Assembly (NCBI GenBank): GCA_963768765.1
Contig: CAVYJK010000032.1
Coordinates: 1 to 64,000, forward strand
Direction of reading: 5' to 3'
Length of the DNA: 64,000 nt
Source of the DNA: DASWLF01 sp963768765
GTDB taxonomy: Bacteria > Desulfobacterota > Desulfobaccia > Desulfobaccales > 0-14-0-80-60-11
Position numbers and translations under genes: made by a program. Of the stretch, positions 7,526 to 14,882 are shown piece by piece. The first letter of the stretch is position 1; every line of letters starts with the position of its first letter. A model generated the notes under the pieces. That model ran no database searches and was not told where the DNA came from. It worked only from the letters and a program-made list of their open reading frames with translations.

Positions 7526-8050
7526 TTAATCGCTTTCTTCGGGTCGGAACCCAATTCGTCTACGTTTCGACTCCGGCGGGGCCATAAGTTTCCGGATAGC
7601 GTCAAAGACCACCTTAAATTGGACATCATACTTCTTTTCCAGGTTCTCCAACTTGCGCGCCAGTTCTGCATGGGAGGCCATCATCCGGCGCAGCCGGATA
7701 AAGGCCCGCATGATCTCGATGTTCACCTGGATGGCCCTGGGGCTGTTGAGAACGCTGGATAGCATAGCCACGCCTTGCTCCGTAAAGCCATATGGAGGAT
7801 ATCGCCGCCCGCCCCATTGATTTGAGGTCACAGATTGTGACCTCAAGTGGTCGAACTCCACCCGGCTCAGTTGAAACATAAAATCCGTCGGAAAGCGCCC
7901 CTGGTGCCGCTTGACCGCCTGCACCAGGACCTTAGTTGCCACCCCGTAAAGCACCGCCAGGTCGGCGTCCAAGATCACCTTCTCGCCCCGGATCAGCAAG
8001 ATGGAGCGCTCGATCTGCTCCACCGGCACCAGGGATTCCTTATCATCCAT
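7526..8050 (-). CDS. ORF6N domain protein
   Basis: A 174-aa protein with the ORF6N DNA-binding domain: IERSILLIRGEKVILD, LAVLYGVATKVLVQAVKRH, RFPTDFMFQLS, then YPPYGFTEQGVAMLSSVL and NSPRAIQVNIEIMRAF. A coiled-coil tail follows (HAELARKLENLEKKYD). ORF6N/KilA-N proteins are phage and mobile-element regulators or antirepressor-like proteins. It is a separate cassette: both flanks carry the 5' end of the AAA ATPase gene (full gene at 7435, remnant at 8124-8156), so it looks inserted into or beside that gene. Confidence 0.9.
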   Translation of the reverse strand: MDDKESLVPVEQIERSILLIRGEKVILDADLAVLYGVATKVLVQAVKRHQGRFPTDFMFQLSRVEFDHLRSQSVTSNQWGGRRYPPYGFTEQGVAMLSSVLNSPRAIQVNIEIMRAFIRLRRMMASHAELARKLENLEKKYDVQFKVVFDAIRKLMAPPESKRRRIGFRPEESD

Positions 8051-8123
8051 AATCCACCCGGCTCAATATTATCCCTTTCCTCACCTGATTTCAATTCCTT
8101 CCCCCCTTTTCCGAGAGATTGGA

Positions 8124-8156
8124 CGGATAACCGGCCTTCAGATAATCGGTGATCAT
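8124..8156 (-). pseudogene. 5' remnant of a second AAA ATPase gene
   Basis: The minus strand reads ATG then I-T-D-Y-L-K-A-G-Y-P, nearly identical at the base level to the first 11 codons of the AAA gene (M-I-Q-D-Y-L-K-A-G-Y-P, 7435-7403). It includes a 20-bp exact match, and GGAGA precedes the ATG. The match stops abruptly, and the ORF6N cassette separates it from the intact gene. Confidence 0.7.
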
Positions 8157-8185
8157 CGTCTTGTCTCCAGAACAGATGGTTTTAC

Positions 8186-8542
8186 TTAAAGGTTGTCAAA
8201 CAGGCTCGGATCCCGCAGTTCCGGGACCGTCACTCCCAGGTGCTCCTCCAGCCATTCGGCCACCAGACGCCGGTGACAGAATTTGCCCGGAGCCTCCCAA
8301 CAAATGAGGATGGAATTTTCCCCCAGGTCCTCGTAAACCCTCCGGGGGTCCAGGTTGTCCAGGATCTTCTGATACTCTTCCCGGTAGGTAACCTCGTCCA
8401 TTTTCAGCATGTCGCGCCGGGGGGCCAGGGTCGGGTAGGTTCGCCCCCGGTACCACTGCGGGGACCGAAGGGCGATAGAAACGCTCCTGCTCCCAAAGCC
8501 GTCTTGTTGGCTGCATATTCTTGAGAAGTTACTGGTTTGCAC
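8186..8542 (-). CDS. DUF488-like protein
   Basis: A 118-aa protein whose C-terminal half reads ILICWEAPGKFCHRRLVAEW, the signature of DUF488 proteins (a Cys and a His-Arg-Arg set). It is a paralogue of the 14496-14882 product: both begin with a TSNF motif and carry a TLAPPR/TLAPRR motif. The function of DUF488 is not firmly established. The stop codon lies in the recurring CTTTAAGTAAAACC motif. Confidence 0.75.
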   Translation of the reverse strand: MQTSNFSRICSQQDGFGSRSVSIALRSPQWYRGRTYPTLAPRRDMLKMDEVTYREEYQKILDNLDPRRVYEDLGENSILICWEAPGKFCHRRLVAEWLEEHLGVTVPELRDPSLFDNL

Positions 8543-8625
8543 CCCACCTCCTTTCGGGGCGCCCCGTCCTCGTGCCTTCCAGGACGCCCCGGGCTATGGG
8601 TTTAATCACATAAGCCCTACACGAG

Positions 8626-8799
8626 TTATTTGAATTGGTCCAAGAGCGTCCAGCCTACCTTGCCTTCGCCCAGGCGGTCGGAGATCATGCCGACCATCTC
8701 AACTTTGGTCATGTCCGGAAGATCAATAATGAGGTTGAGGCTTCTGGCTATCCGCCGCACCCTGGCCACCGGTAGTTTCTTAAGTTCTTCGATAGTCAT
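8626..8799 (-). CDS. small SAP/Rho-N-like protein, 57 aa
   Basis: Starts MTIEELKKLPVARVRRIARS at the ATG at 8799, with CTGGAGG upstream. The spacing of leucines, the LIIDLPDMTKVEMVGMISDRL section and the short length resemble the SAP or Rho N-terminal helix-extended-loop-helix fold, which binds nucleic acid. The call is by pattern only. Confidence 0.5.
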   Translation of the reverse strand: MTIEELKKLPVARVRRIARSLNLIIDLPDMTKVEMVGMISDRLGEGKVGWTLLDQFK

Positions 8800-8884
8800 C
8801 GTCGTTGCCTCCAGTTGCGATATATGAGTAAGGCACTCAAAGAGAGGCACGAATCCGCCAGACTCGCGCCCCGTCGTTCAGAGC

Positions 8885-9480
8885 CTCACTACAATTTTTG
8901 TTAAGGGTTATCAGCTCCACGCTTTGCTCGCCGGCCGCTTGCACTTTGTCTGCCGTCCTCGTTCCCTTCCTTCCTGGAGTTTCCGTCGCTCCTCCACCTC
9001 CAGGCCACTTGCGCTCAGGATTGATTCAGGTTTCCGCCGTCCCGCACATCTCCGGGTCCTCTCTGCGCTTGGTATAAGGAGACCAAAAACCAGGGTATCT
9101 TTTAGGAGGGTCCCTACCTCCAGGATTCGTCTCGGCCAATCCATAAGTCCGTGAGCTTCTTGGTTTCCTGCCAGAGTGCTCAGTCCTCAGCAGTTTTCCG
9201 GTCCTGCTAACCTACCCGCCTTTTCCAGTTTGACCCTTGAGCCGGGGAGGCCTCGCTCGCCCTCCGGGTATCCCAGTTTCGGGAATCCATTGCGCCTTGA
9301 GCTGCGCCTCATTTGCAATTTCGCTTTTCCCGTGGGATTGCCAGAGTTGCTATCCTCTTTCTGATTGTAACCAGCGCTGCCTTCTGTTTTGTGGGGGGTT
9401 CTATTAGGCTCCCGGACTCCCCCCGGGGAGCGCTGCTGGTTACGGCTTTTGCGCCTTTACTTTATCCTATAGTTGCGTTC
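8885..9480 (-). ncRNA. candidate large structured RNA (no gene seen)
   Basis: About 600 nt without a convincing protein gene, following the terminase ATPase on the minus strand. Many stems are visible in the minus-strand reading. GTAACCAGC/GCTGGTTAC closes an inner CTCCCC-GG-GGGGAG hairpin (9365-9445). TCCC-GAAACT-GGGA lies near 9280. CCGGAGG...CCTCCCCGG spans about 9245-9268. TTAGCAG/CTGCTGA lies at 9187-9210, TTGGT/ACCAA at 9070-9090, and CCTGGAG/CTCCAGG at 8973-9006. GAAA-type purine loops recur. This fits a phage-borne ornate RNA, but no known class is matched and the strand is inferred from the neighbouring genes. Confidence 0.4.
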
Positions 9481-9549
9481 TCCTTCATTACCATGATTTG
9501 TTATCGTGTTTTAGTTTTATCCTATTATATTACGCACCTATGTAAAGAA

Positions 9550-9585
9550 GTTTATTCTCACAATCGCAGGTTTATTCTCACAATC
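9550..9585. repeat. tandem 16-bp repeat, possible operator
   Basis: GTTTATTCTCACAATC occurs at 9550-9565 and again at 9570-9585, one helical turn times two (20 bp) apart. It lies in AT-rich sequence upstream (minus direction) of the structured tract. Spacing by whole turns suggests paired binding of a regulator. Confidence 0.55.
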
Positions 9586-9709
9586 CTAAGTAGTATTTAA
9601 CATTGCAATTGACGTTACTTAAGTTCTATGACAAACCTCACCACTCCCAACTGTTATTGGGTTTTAAAAGGATATTATTTATTGGAAATCAATAACGCTG
9701 CATTAAGAT

Positions 9710-10636
9710 CTAAACAACGTGCAGCGCCATGTCGAACTCTTTATAAATCAATCCTTCCGAACTTGGCATCATGCACAGGTACTCCGAGAGCCAAGTTTGT
9801 TCTGATACCTGCCGCTTTTTGGAAATTGCATCATCGATCCGATAGTACCCGTCGGCATGGCGAGCCCGGCCCTGGCATTCATCCCACAGGTCGCAAGTCT
9901 CGCAATCTCGGCCATCGCACCGCTCCAGCACGTCAAGGATGCACCACTTGTAAAGCCGATAGCCCCGGGCCGGGGCCTCTTCCACGACCGACTGCATGAG
10001 ACCATAGGTCTTGTGCATGGTGGAGTAGATATGCGTGCTGGCCCGGTGCCCCCGCTTACTCATGGGGATGGACAAGGCGGCCTCGTAAATCCGGGGGTCC
10101 ATCTCATCAATCTCATCCAGTTTAAGTTTCTGCGGGTGCGCCCCGCGAACGCTCTTAGATGAGGCCGTGAGAATCTGGATGTTCGACAGGTTGCCCAGGA
10201 CCGTTCGTTGTGCCAGCATGTCGCCGCGCAGCAGGTATCGGAAATCCTCGGTCACCATGCCCCAGCCGTCTCCTTCTCCGGTAAGGTGTTCGTACATGCG
10301 CTTGCTCTGTTCCAGAGACCCGCCTAATACCTTGGTGGCACACCCGGTCTTAAACACGGTATCCAGCCAGGTGGCCAGGGCCCCCAGGAGGGTTTTGCCA
10401 CCGCCGCGGTTGGCCCAGCAGACCGAGTCCTGGACCAACTCAAAGAAGCTGTCCACGATGTACTCGGCCGGCGGGGTATGTTCGGGGCAGACCTGGGCTC
10501 GGGGAACGCGTAACTTCCAGAAGGAATCGATAAATTTCAGCAGCTCCTCGGCGCCATCGAATCCTTCGCGCCGGTAATGTTCCAGGAGGCCGCGCTTCAA
10601 GTCTCCCGGGTCAATGTCGGCCAATTGGAGGTTCAT
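9710..10636 (-). CDS. terminase large subunit, ATPase part only
   Basis: A 308-aa protein with Walker A ANRGGGKT at 75-82, Walker B LKLDEIDEMD at 171-180 and a coupling motif region STMHK near 205, as in TerL packaging ATPases. A Cys cluster (CDGRDCETCDLWDEC) lies around 240-255. The protein stops at ...LIYKEFDMALHVV, just where the RNase H-like nuclease domain would normally begin. That domain is encoded separately at 11471-11980. No frameshifted nuclease domain follows in the next 700 bases. It powers DNA packaging, but no portal or capsid genes are seen in the window. Confidence 0.85.
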   Translation of the reverse strand: MNLQLADIDPGDLKRGLLEHYRREGFDGAEELLKFIDSFWKLRVPRAQVCPEHTPPAEYIVDSFFELVQDSVCWANRGGGKTLLGALATWLDTVFKTGCATKVLGGSLEQSKRMYEHLTGEGDGWGMVTEDFRYLLRGDMLAQRTVLGNLSNIQILTASSKSVRGAHPQKLKLDEIDEMDPRIYEAALSIPMSKRGHRASTHIYSTMHKTYGLMQSVVEEAPARGYRLYKWCILDVLERCDGRDCETCDLWDECQGRARHADGYYRIDDAISKKRQVSEQTWLSEYLCMMPSSEGLIYKEFDMALHVV

Positions 10637-10833
10637 AAGGCCCCGCCGCTATGCACCCAGTAGGCCAAAGTGCGCAAATGAGACAAAAAGAGGGGCCGGC
10701 TACACGCGCCACCTATGGGGAAAATACGGGCGATTCGGAAGGCAGTGTAATTGGGAAGGTAGGTTCGTGTTCGTTGAAATACGGGCTTTAAGCGAACCCG
10801 GCAAATATAGGAATGGTAAGGGTTTACGCTTTT

Positions 10834-10924
10834 GGGGGCCATGTGGGGAATATTGGTGGGGAAAGTGGGTTCTATGGCCCTAAAAGTGGGAAATAGGCTT
10901 CCTATATGAGGGGCAAGTGGGGAT
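10834..10924. other. G-rich repeated tract upstream of the terminase ATPase
   Basis: The plus strand has repeated G runs separated by short A/T spacers: GGGGG, GTGGGG, GGTGGGG, AAGTGGG, AAAGTGGG, GAGGGGCAAGTGGGG. A 114-aa frame (10633-10977, minus) covers it, but its composition is Pro/Thr/Ser-heavy and unlike the neighbours, so I do not call a gene. The tract could fold as a G-quadruplex or serve as a packaging (pac/cos) or protein-binding site. Confidence 0.4.
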
Positions 10925-10973
10925 AGCACGTTTTTGTTAAAATTGTCGTCCATTTTTGTAAGTTTAATAAAAT

Positions 10974-11514
10974 TCATGTCTCGTCTTTTTTTTCGCCATA
11001 ATCATTGATCAATTTCACGAGGTCGAGAACAGCTTCTCTTACGGATTTCTCCCCATAGGGGATGTCGATGATCTTGAGCTGGTCCGCGACCTTTTCGATG
11101 AGACCGGCTCCCTGCAGGAATTTGATATACTTTTCCTTCAGGGCGATAATGTTCCTCATGCAGGCCACTTTCACAAAAGGGTTGGTGGCCGTTCGATAGG
11201 CTCTCCATTCCATCCGGAGCGCCTGCTCGTAACTCCTGATTTCACGCCCCAGGACTTCCGCCTGATCCACCGCTTTGGAGAGGGCCCGGTCGAAGGCTTT
11301 ACCGTCCTCTTTGTCACGTCGCACCTGTGCGTTCTGAAATCCCGTATAGTTCAGAAATTTCGGACACTTTCAAGCCGCTATCGAAAAGGTCCTGGATCTC
11401 CCGGATGCGCTGCTGCCGGCGCCTCGAAATGGGCGGAATTTCCTTCGGGAGTCGGGGGTTTCGGACAGTGTCATCGTCCGCCTTGCCAGCCAGCATAGAA
11501 ATATCGGAGACCAT
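10974..11514 (-). CDS. terminase small subunit-like HTH protein, frameshifted near 11330
   Basis: The N-terminal frame has an HTH, RRRQQRIREIQDLFDSGLKV then ISELYGISERT, and stops shortly after. The next frame continues VRRDKEDGKAFDRALSKAVD and a coiled coil. Removing one G at 11328-11332 joins them as ISERTVRRDK, a standard recognition-helix sequence. A DNA-binding N-terminus plus a coiled-coil oligomerisation region between the terminase nuclease and ATPase genes suggests the small terminase subunit. The start is uncertain (ATG at 11514 or 11496); both overlap the nuclease gene. Confidence 0.55.
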
Positions 11515-11980
11515 CCGGCCCGTGGTGCGCCCCCTTCCCGGGCTCATGCTTCTCGTACTGGCTCATCTCCACCAGCAGCTCCCGGGGACAGTTCCGGGAG
11601 AAGACCAGGCCACTCGATCCCTTAGTGCTCCTGGAATACTGAAGCCACCTCTTGACCGTTTCATGGCCCCAATGCACCGATTGGCGAGGACCCAGGATGT
11701 CCACTCCAAAGGCCAGGGAATAGGCCCGGAGCATATCCGGGGCCGATGGATCCCCCCAGCCTCCCGTGAGTTGGCCGTAACCCCGGGCCTTATGAATCTC
11801 CAGGGCGATCTTGGCGTTCTCGTCCGGGGTCCTGAGCACCTGATAGTGGGCGAAGAGGACGATCACCCGCTCCATCTTCCGGTCCGGCTGGATCCAAAGG
11901 GTGACGTTGGGGTTGCGGAAACCTTTGTCTATTCCCAGGTAGATGTCGCACTCGGGATTATAATGGGGGTCGGGGGTCAT
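11471..11980 (-). CDS. terminase large subunit, nuclease part only
   Basis: A 169-aa RNase H-fold nuclease as found at the C-terminus of TerL. The acidic triad is visible: D18 in YLGIDKGFRNP, D77 in GGWGDPSAPD and D156 in HHGPDGLRYF, with a NCPRELLVEMSQYE motif before the last. It cuts concatemeric DNA during packaging. It is encoded upstream of the ATPase half and separated from it by the small-subunit-like gene, so the two halves are in reversed order relative to a normal TerL. It overlaps the preceding gene by ATGA. Confidence 0.8.
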   Translation of the reverse strand: MTPDPHYNPECDIYLGIDKGFRNPNVTLWIQPDRKMERVIVLFAHYQVLRTPDENAKIALEIHKARGYGQLTGGWGDPSAPDMLRAYSLAFGVDILGPRQSVHWGHETVKRWLQYSRSTKGSSGLVFSRNCPRELLVEMSQYEKHEPGKGAHHGPDGLRYFYAGWQGGR

Positions 11981-12360
11981 TTCTTCATCTCTCCCGGCTT
12001 GATCCCGAACTGGTTCAGGAGCTGCCCGGCCGCCTCTTTCTTCAGGACGCTATCGGCCAGATGATTCAAAGTGCCGTCCGGCAAGATGACCCCGTTGCCC
12101 CTCAAAACTTTCCAGCCCTCCATGACCTGACAGATGTCCACCTGCGCCAGTTCCGCCCACCCCTGGAAATCTACCTGGGTTTTCTGCCAGAGGGCTTCCA
12201 GGTCTACCTCCTGGCCCGGGGGCGGGGAGTCCGGGAGCTGTCGCTTCACCTTGGGCCAGGCTGCGGCCATGGACATCAAGATGGGGTCCCGGACCATGAG
12301 GGCCACGCCCTGGTAATTCTCGGCGGCCCGGTGGATTAGGAGGGCATCATCCCAGCTCAT
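11977..12360 (-). CDS. hypothetical terminase-neighbour protein, 127 aa
   Basis: Begins MSWDDALLIHRAAENYQ. A basic stretch (MAAAWPKVKRQL) is followed by a winged-helix-like C-terminal part ending in NGVILPDGTLNHLADSVLKK, a layout often seen in small DNA-binding proteins next to phage terminases. Both ends are coupled by ATGA overlaps, to the ParB-domain gene before it and the nuclease gene after it. The specific function is unknown. Confidence 0.55.
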   Translation of the reverse strand: MSWDDALLIHRAAENYQGVALMVRDPILMSMAAAWPKVKRQLPDSPPPGQEVDLEALWQKTQVDFQGWAELAQVDICQVMEGWKVLRGNGVILPDGTLNHLADSVLKKEAAGQLLNQFGIKPGEMKK

Positions 12361-13130
12361 TCTGCCTGCTCCGGACCCTTTGCCTCCTCCACCTTCATCA
12401 TCTGCTCCAGGCCGATTCCGGCCAGTTCCAGGAGTTTCAGGAAAGCCGCGGCGCTATTCTTGATCACGCACTTCTTCTTGATCTTGACCACCAGGTCGAA
12501 GAAGGCGTCATAGGTGTCCAGGTTCGCCAGGTAAACCACGTCCGCGGAGAAGGCCACCGCCGTTTCCTTGAGGAGTTCGTCCAGGCTTTCAATCTCCTCG
12601 GGGAGAAACATGAAGTTGGCCAGCTTGTATTGGAGGCGCTGCTCCGAGATGGCCGAAAATTGGATTCCCTCCAGGGCCTTGACGGTATCCGAATCCAGCC
12701 CGGCGTAGAGTTTGGCCTGAACGTTGCCGATGCTCTCCCATAACTCCTTCAGGATCACCAGGTCGTCCTGGCCGGCGATGGCGTTGTGGGAGAGCTGGAT
12801 CCCCAGCTTCTCGTCCGCCGTCTTCTCATCGGCCACCACCATAACCAGAAGCTGCTCTACCCCGGCCTGTCGGGCCGCCATGGTGCGATGGTTGCCGGAG
12901 AGGACCAAGAGCTTGCCGCCCTCCTCCCGGTAGCAGAGGGGCAGGGAGGAAAGGTTGCCGTCCTTGCGCACGTTCTCCACCAGGGACTGAAATTGCTCGG
13001 CCTTCATATAGCGGGCGTTCTTGTCCAGGAGCTTCAGCTCTCCCGGGTCCACCAGCTCCAGCCGGTAGGGGAACAGGCCGGCCAGCTTCTCGTTAAGGAG
13101 CTTTAGGATTTCTGATATTTCTTCAGCCAT
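12357..13130 (-). CDS. ParB N-terminal domain protein, 257 aa
   Basis: A ParB/sulfiredoxin-type domain occupies about residues 25-110: LVDPGELKLLDKNARYM, SLVENVRKDGNLSSLPL and LVLSGNHRTMAARQAG, the last replacing the usual GERR/GNHR motif. A LSHNAIAGQDD segment follows. The C-terminal half is a different, mostly helical domain. Phage proteins of this kind often sit beside terminase genes and may act as DNA-binding or nuclease-like accessories; CTP-dependent clamping is not established for them. It overlaps the methyltransferase gene by 28 nt. Confidence 0.75.
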   Translation of the reverse strand: MAEEISEILKLLNEKLAGLFPYRLELVDPGELKLLDKNARYMKAEQFQSLVENVRKDGNLSSLPLCYREEGGKLLVLSGNHRTMAARQAGVEQLLVMVVADEKTADEKLGIQLSHNAIAGQDDLVILKELWESIGNVQAKLYAGLDSDTVKALEGIQFSAISEQRLQYKLANFMFLPEEIESLDELLKETAVAFSADVVYLANLDTYDAFFDLVVKIKKKCVIKNSAAAFLKLLELAGIGLEQMMKVEEAKGPEQAE

Positions 13131-14402
13131 AGCGGAATGACCTCCTCCAACCCTCTGATTCCCAGGTCGGTTTCATAGACCAGTTTCCCGGGATCTCGCC
13201 GGGCCAGCTTAAAGAGCCCCCGGTATTTCATGGATACCGGCTTGTCGGTAAAAACCATCGTCCTGCAGGTGGGGAGTTCGTCAAGGAGGTGCTCCTCCAT
13301 CATCCGCCTGATCTCCTTGCTCTGAATCACCAGGAGGAGGAGTTTCGCCAGCCTCGAGTACCGGGTCGAGTCAACGACAAAATCCGCCAGGAGATAGACA
13401 TCGCCTCTCCCCTGCATCCGGGCAAAGATCAGGAAGCCGAAGACCTTCCCATCCACAGCCACCGCAAAGGGAGCTTCTCCATCGGCTGGAATCCCCACAC
13501 CTTTGGAAAGGTAAACGTCCCGGAAATAATTGACGATGGCGTTGGTGGTGGGAGCGATGGTGAGCTTGGAGCCCGGGGTAATCTCGTCCTGGTCGGAGAG
13601 CCTGGCAAAGGGCACGAACTGGGAGCGCCGCTGCTGTTTCAGGACCGCCAGGCGCAGGGCCGCCATGTTGGAATAGATGTAGACCGGCTTCATCCTGGCC
13701 TTGCGCACCACGGCCACCATGGGCAGGCCCGGGTACTGCCGGTCATCCAGGTAAAGGTAGTCACGCTCCATCATCTTCATAATGGTGCGCTTCTTCCGCT
13801 CCTCGTCGATCATCTCGTAGCTGGGCTCGTCCCATGCGAAGATCTCGCCCAGGCGCTTGAACATCCGCTCATAGCCGCCGGCGTAGGTGGGCAGAAAGGC
13901 GATGACCACCCCGTCTTTCGGGATCTCGTCCAGTCAGATCGAAAATATCCTTGCTGGTGTAGCCCTGAAGCCGGACCCCCTGCTTCCGCTCCCGGAGCTT
14001 CTCGACCGTGGATTGGTGGAACCGAGAAAAGTTCTGGCGGTAATGGTTCCAGTGCCGGGCCTTAAAGGCATTATTCGCCTTCTCGTATTTCAGGGCCTCC
14101 AGGAGGACCATCACGGTGGCGGCTTTGCCCTCCCCGTCCTCCATGAAGGCTTCGAGCCATTGATAATCTTCTTCCCGGACAGTGAGGTTAAAGGGCTGGT
14201 CGGCCAGGTAGGCCCCCAGGGCGCCGGAGTAAAGAGAAACGTCGTTGCCCCAGATCCGGGCCTTGGGAGCGTAGCGGGAAATGAGCTGCTCCACCGTGAA
14301 GTTGCCGGAGCAGCCTACGTAAACCTGGCGGCCGTCGAAGGCGGGGCCGTTGTTCCCGAGCCACTTCCGGGTTTCGGCGTTTATGGAGCCGATGAAGGAC
14401 AT
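13103..14402 (-). CDS. putative phage adenine methyltransferase (antirestriction type), frameshifted near 13915
   Basis: The N-terminal frame starts MSFIGSINAETRKWLGNN at the ATG at 14402 and contains VYVGCSGNFTVEQLI, resembling a SAM-binding motif I, and IWGNDVSLYSGAL. The second frame gives VIAFLPTYAGGYERMFKRLG, resembling the catalytic PPY-like segment, then about 250 more residues. The frames join if one G is removed near 13915 (DLT-DEIPKDG). With the repair the protein is about 432 aa. It resembles proteins annotated as putative antirestriction adenine methyltransferases; I rely on motif memory, so the specificity is open. The C-terminal half has several basic stretches. Confidence 0.55.
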
Positions 14403-14420
14403 GAAGCCTCTCTTTGGTGA

Positions 14421-14489
14421 TGGAGCGGATGAGTGGAGTCGAACCACCAGGAATCCCGTGGGCCGGGACCCTCCCGCCGGGGCCTCCGC
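14421..14489 (-). other. degenerate tRNA-like sequence
   Basis: Minus strand: the 5' GCGGAGG can pair with the 3' CATCCGC (6 of 7), followed by T and an encoded CCA. A good T-arm (GTGG-TTCGACT-CCAC) is present, and a possible D-stem (CCGG...CCGG). At 69 nt with no usable anticodon arm it is too short for a working tRNA. It may be a decayed phage tRNA or a tRNA-like structure just upstream of the methyltransferase gene. Confidence 0.4.
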
Positions 14490-14495
14490 GTTTAT

Positions 14496-14882
14496 TTAAT
14501 GCACACCCGCCCCCTGCATCTCCCGGAGCCAATCAGCGTGGCGCCGGAGCTTCAGGTCAAGTTCTTCCACCAAGACGCCGGTATGCTTCTGCATCCAGGC
14601 CGCCACGACGCGGCGATGACAGAACACCCCCGGGTCCTCCCAGCAGAGCATGATGAAATTGTCCCCGCCCAGGTCCTTGATGATCTTGTGGGGGTCCAGC
14701 TTGTCCAGGACCTGCGCCTTGTAAAGCGGGATGAAGGTTTCCGGGTCCATGATTTTGATGAGAGGCCGCGGCGGGGCCAGAACGGTGCACCGGGCGCCCC
14801 GCCAGCCCCGGGGCACCCCCAGGGAGATGGCCACCGCCTGGGGGAGATGGCCGGCGATTTTGAAATTCGAGGTTAGGATCAT
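14496..14882 (-). CDS. DUF488-like protein (second copy)
   Basis: A 128-aa paralogue of the 8186-8542 product. It has an N-terminal MILTSNFKIAGHLPQAVAIS, a TVLAPPRPL motif, and the family signature MLCWEDPGVFCHRRVVAAW. It starts inside the stop of the radical SAM gene (ATGA), so the two are translated together. That suggests DUF488 and the radical SAM enzyme work as a pair in this element. Confidence 0.75.
   Translation of the reverse strand: MILTSNFKIAGHLPQAVAISLGVPRGWRGARCTVLAPPRPLIKIMDPETFIPLYKAQVLDKLDPHKIIKDLGGDNFIMLCWEDPGVFCHRRVVAAWMQKHTGVLVEELDLKLRRHADWLREMQGAGVH

Noticed and set aside
8911..9364. Short frames (60-77 codons) in the structured tract
   Set aside because: They overlap on both strands, lack RBSs and do not look protein-like. 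The pairing pattern explains the sequence better.
8885..9540. Group I or group II intron in the structured tract
   Set aside because: A GTGCG occurs near 9536, but no domain V-like hairpin, no P/Q/R/S core motifs and no split exon are visible.
10633..10977. 114-codon minus-strand frame upstream of the terminase ATPase
   Set aside because: Rich in Pro/Thr/Ser/Arg, no RBS, composition unlike neighbours. The underlying DNA is a G-run repeat tract, so coding is doubtful.
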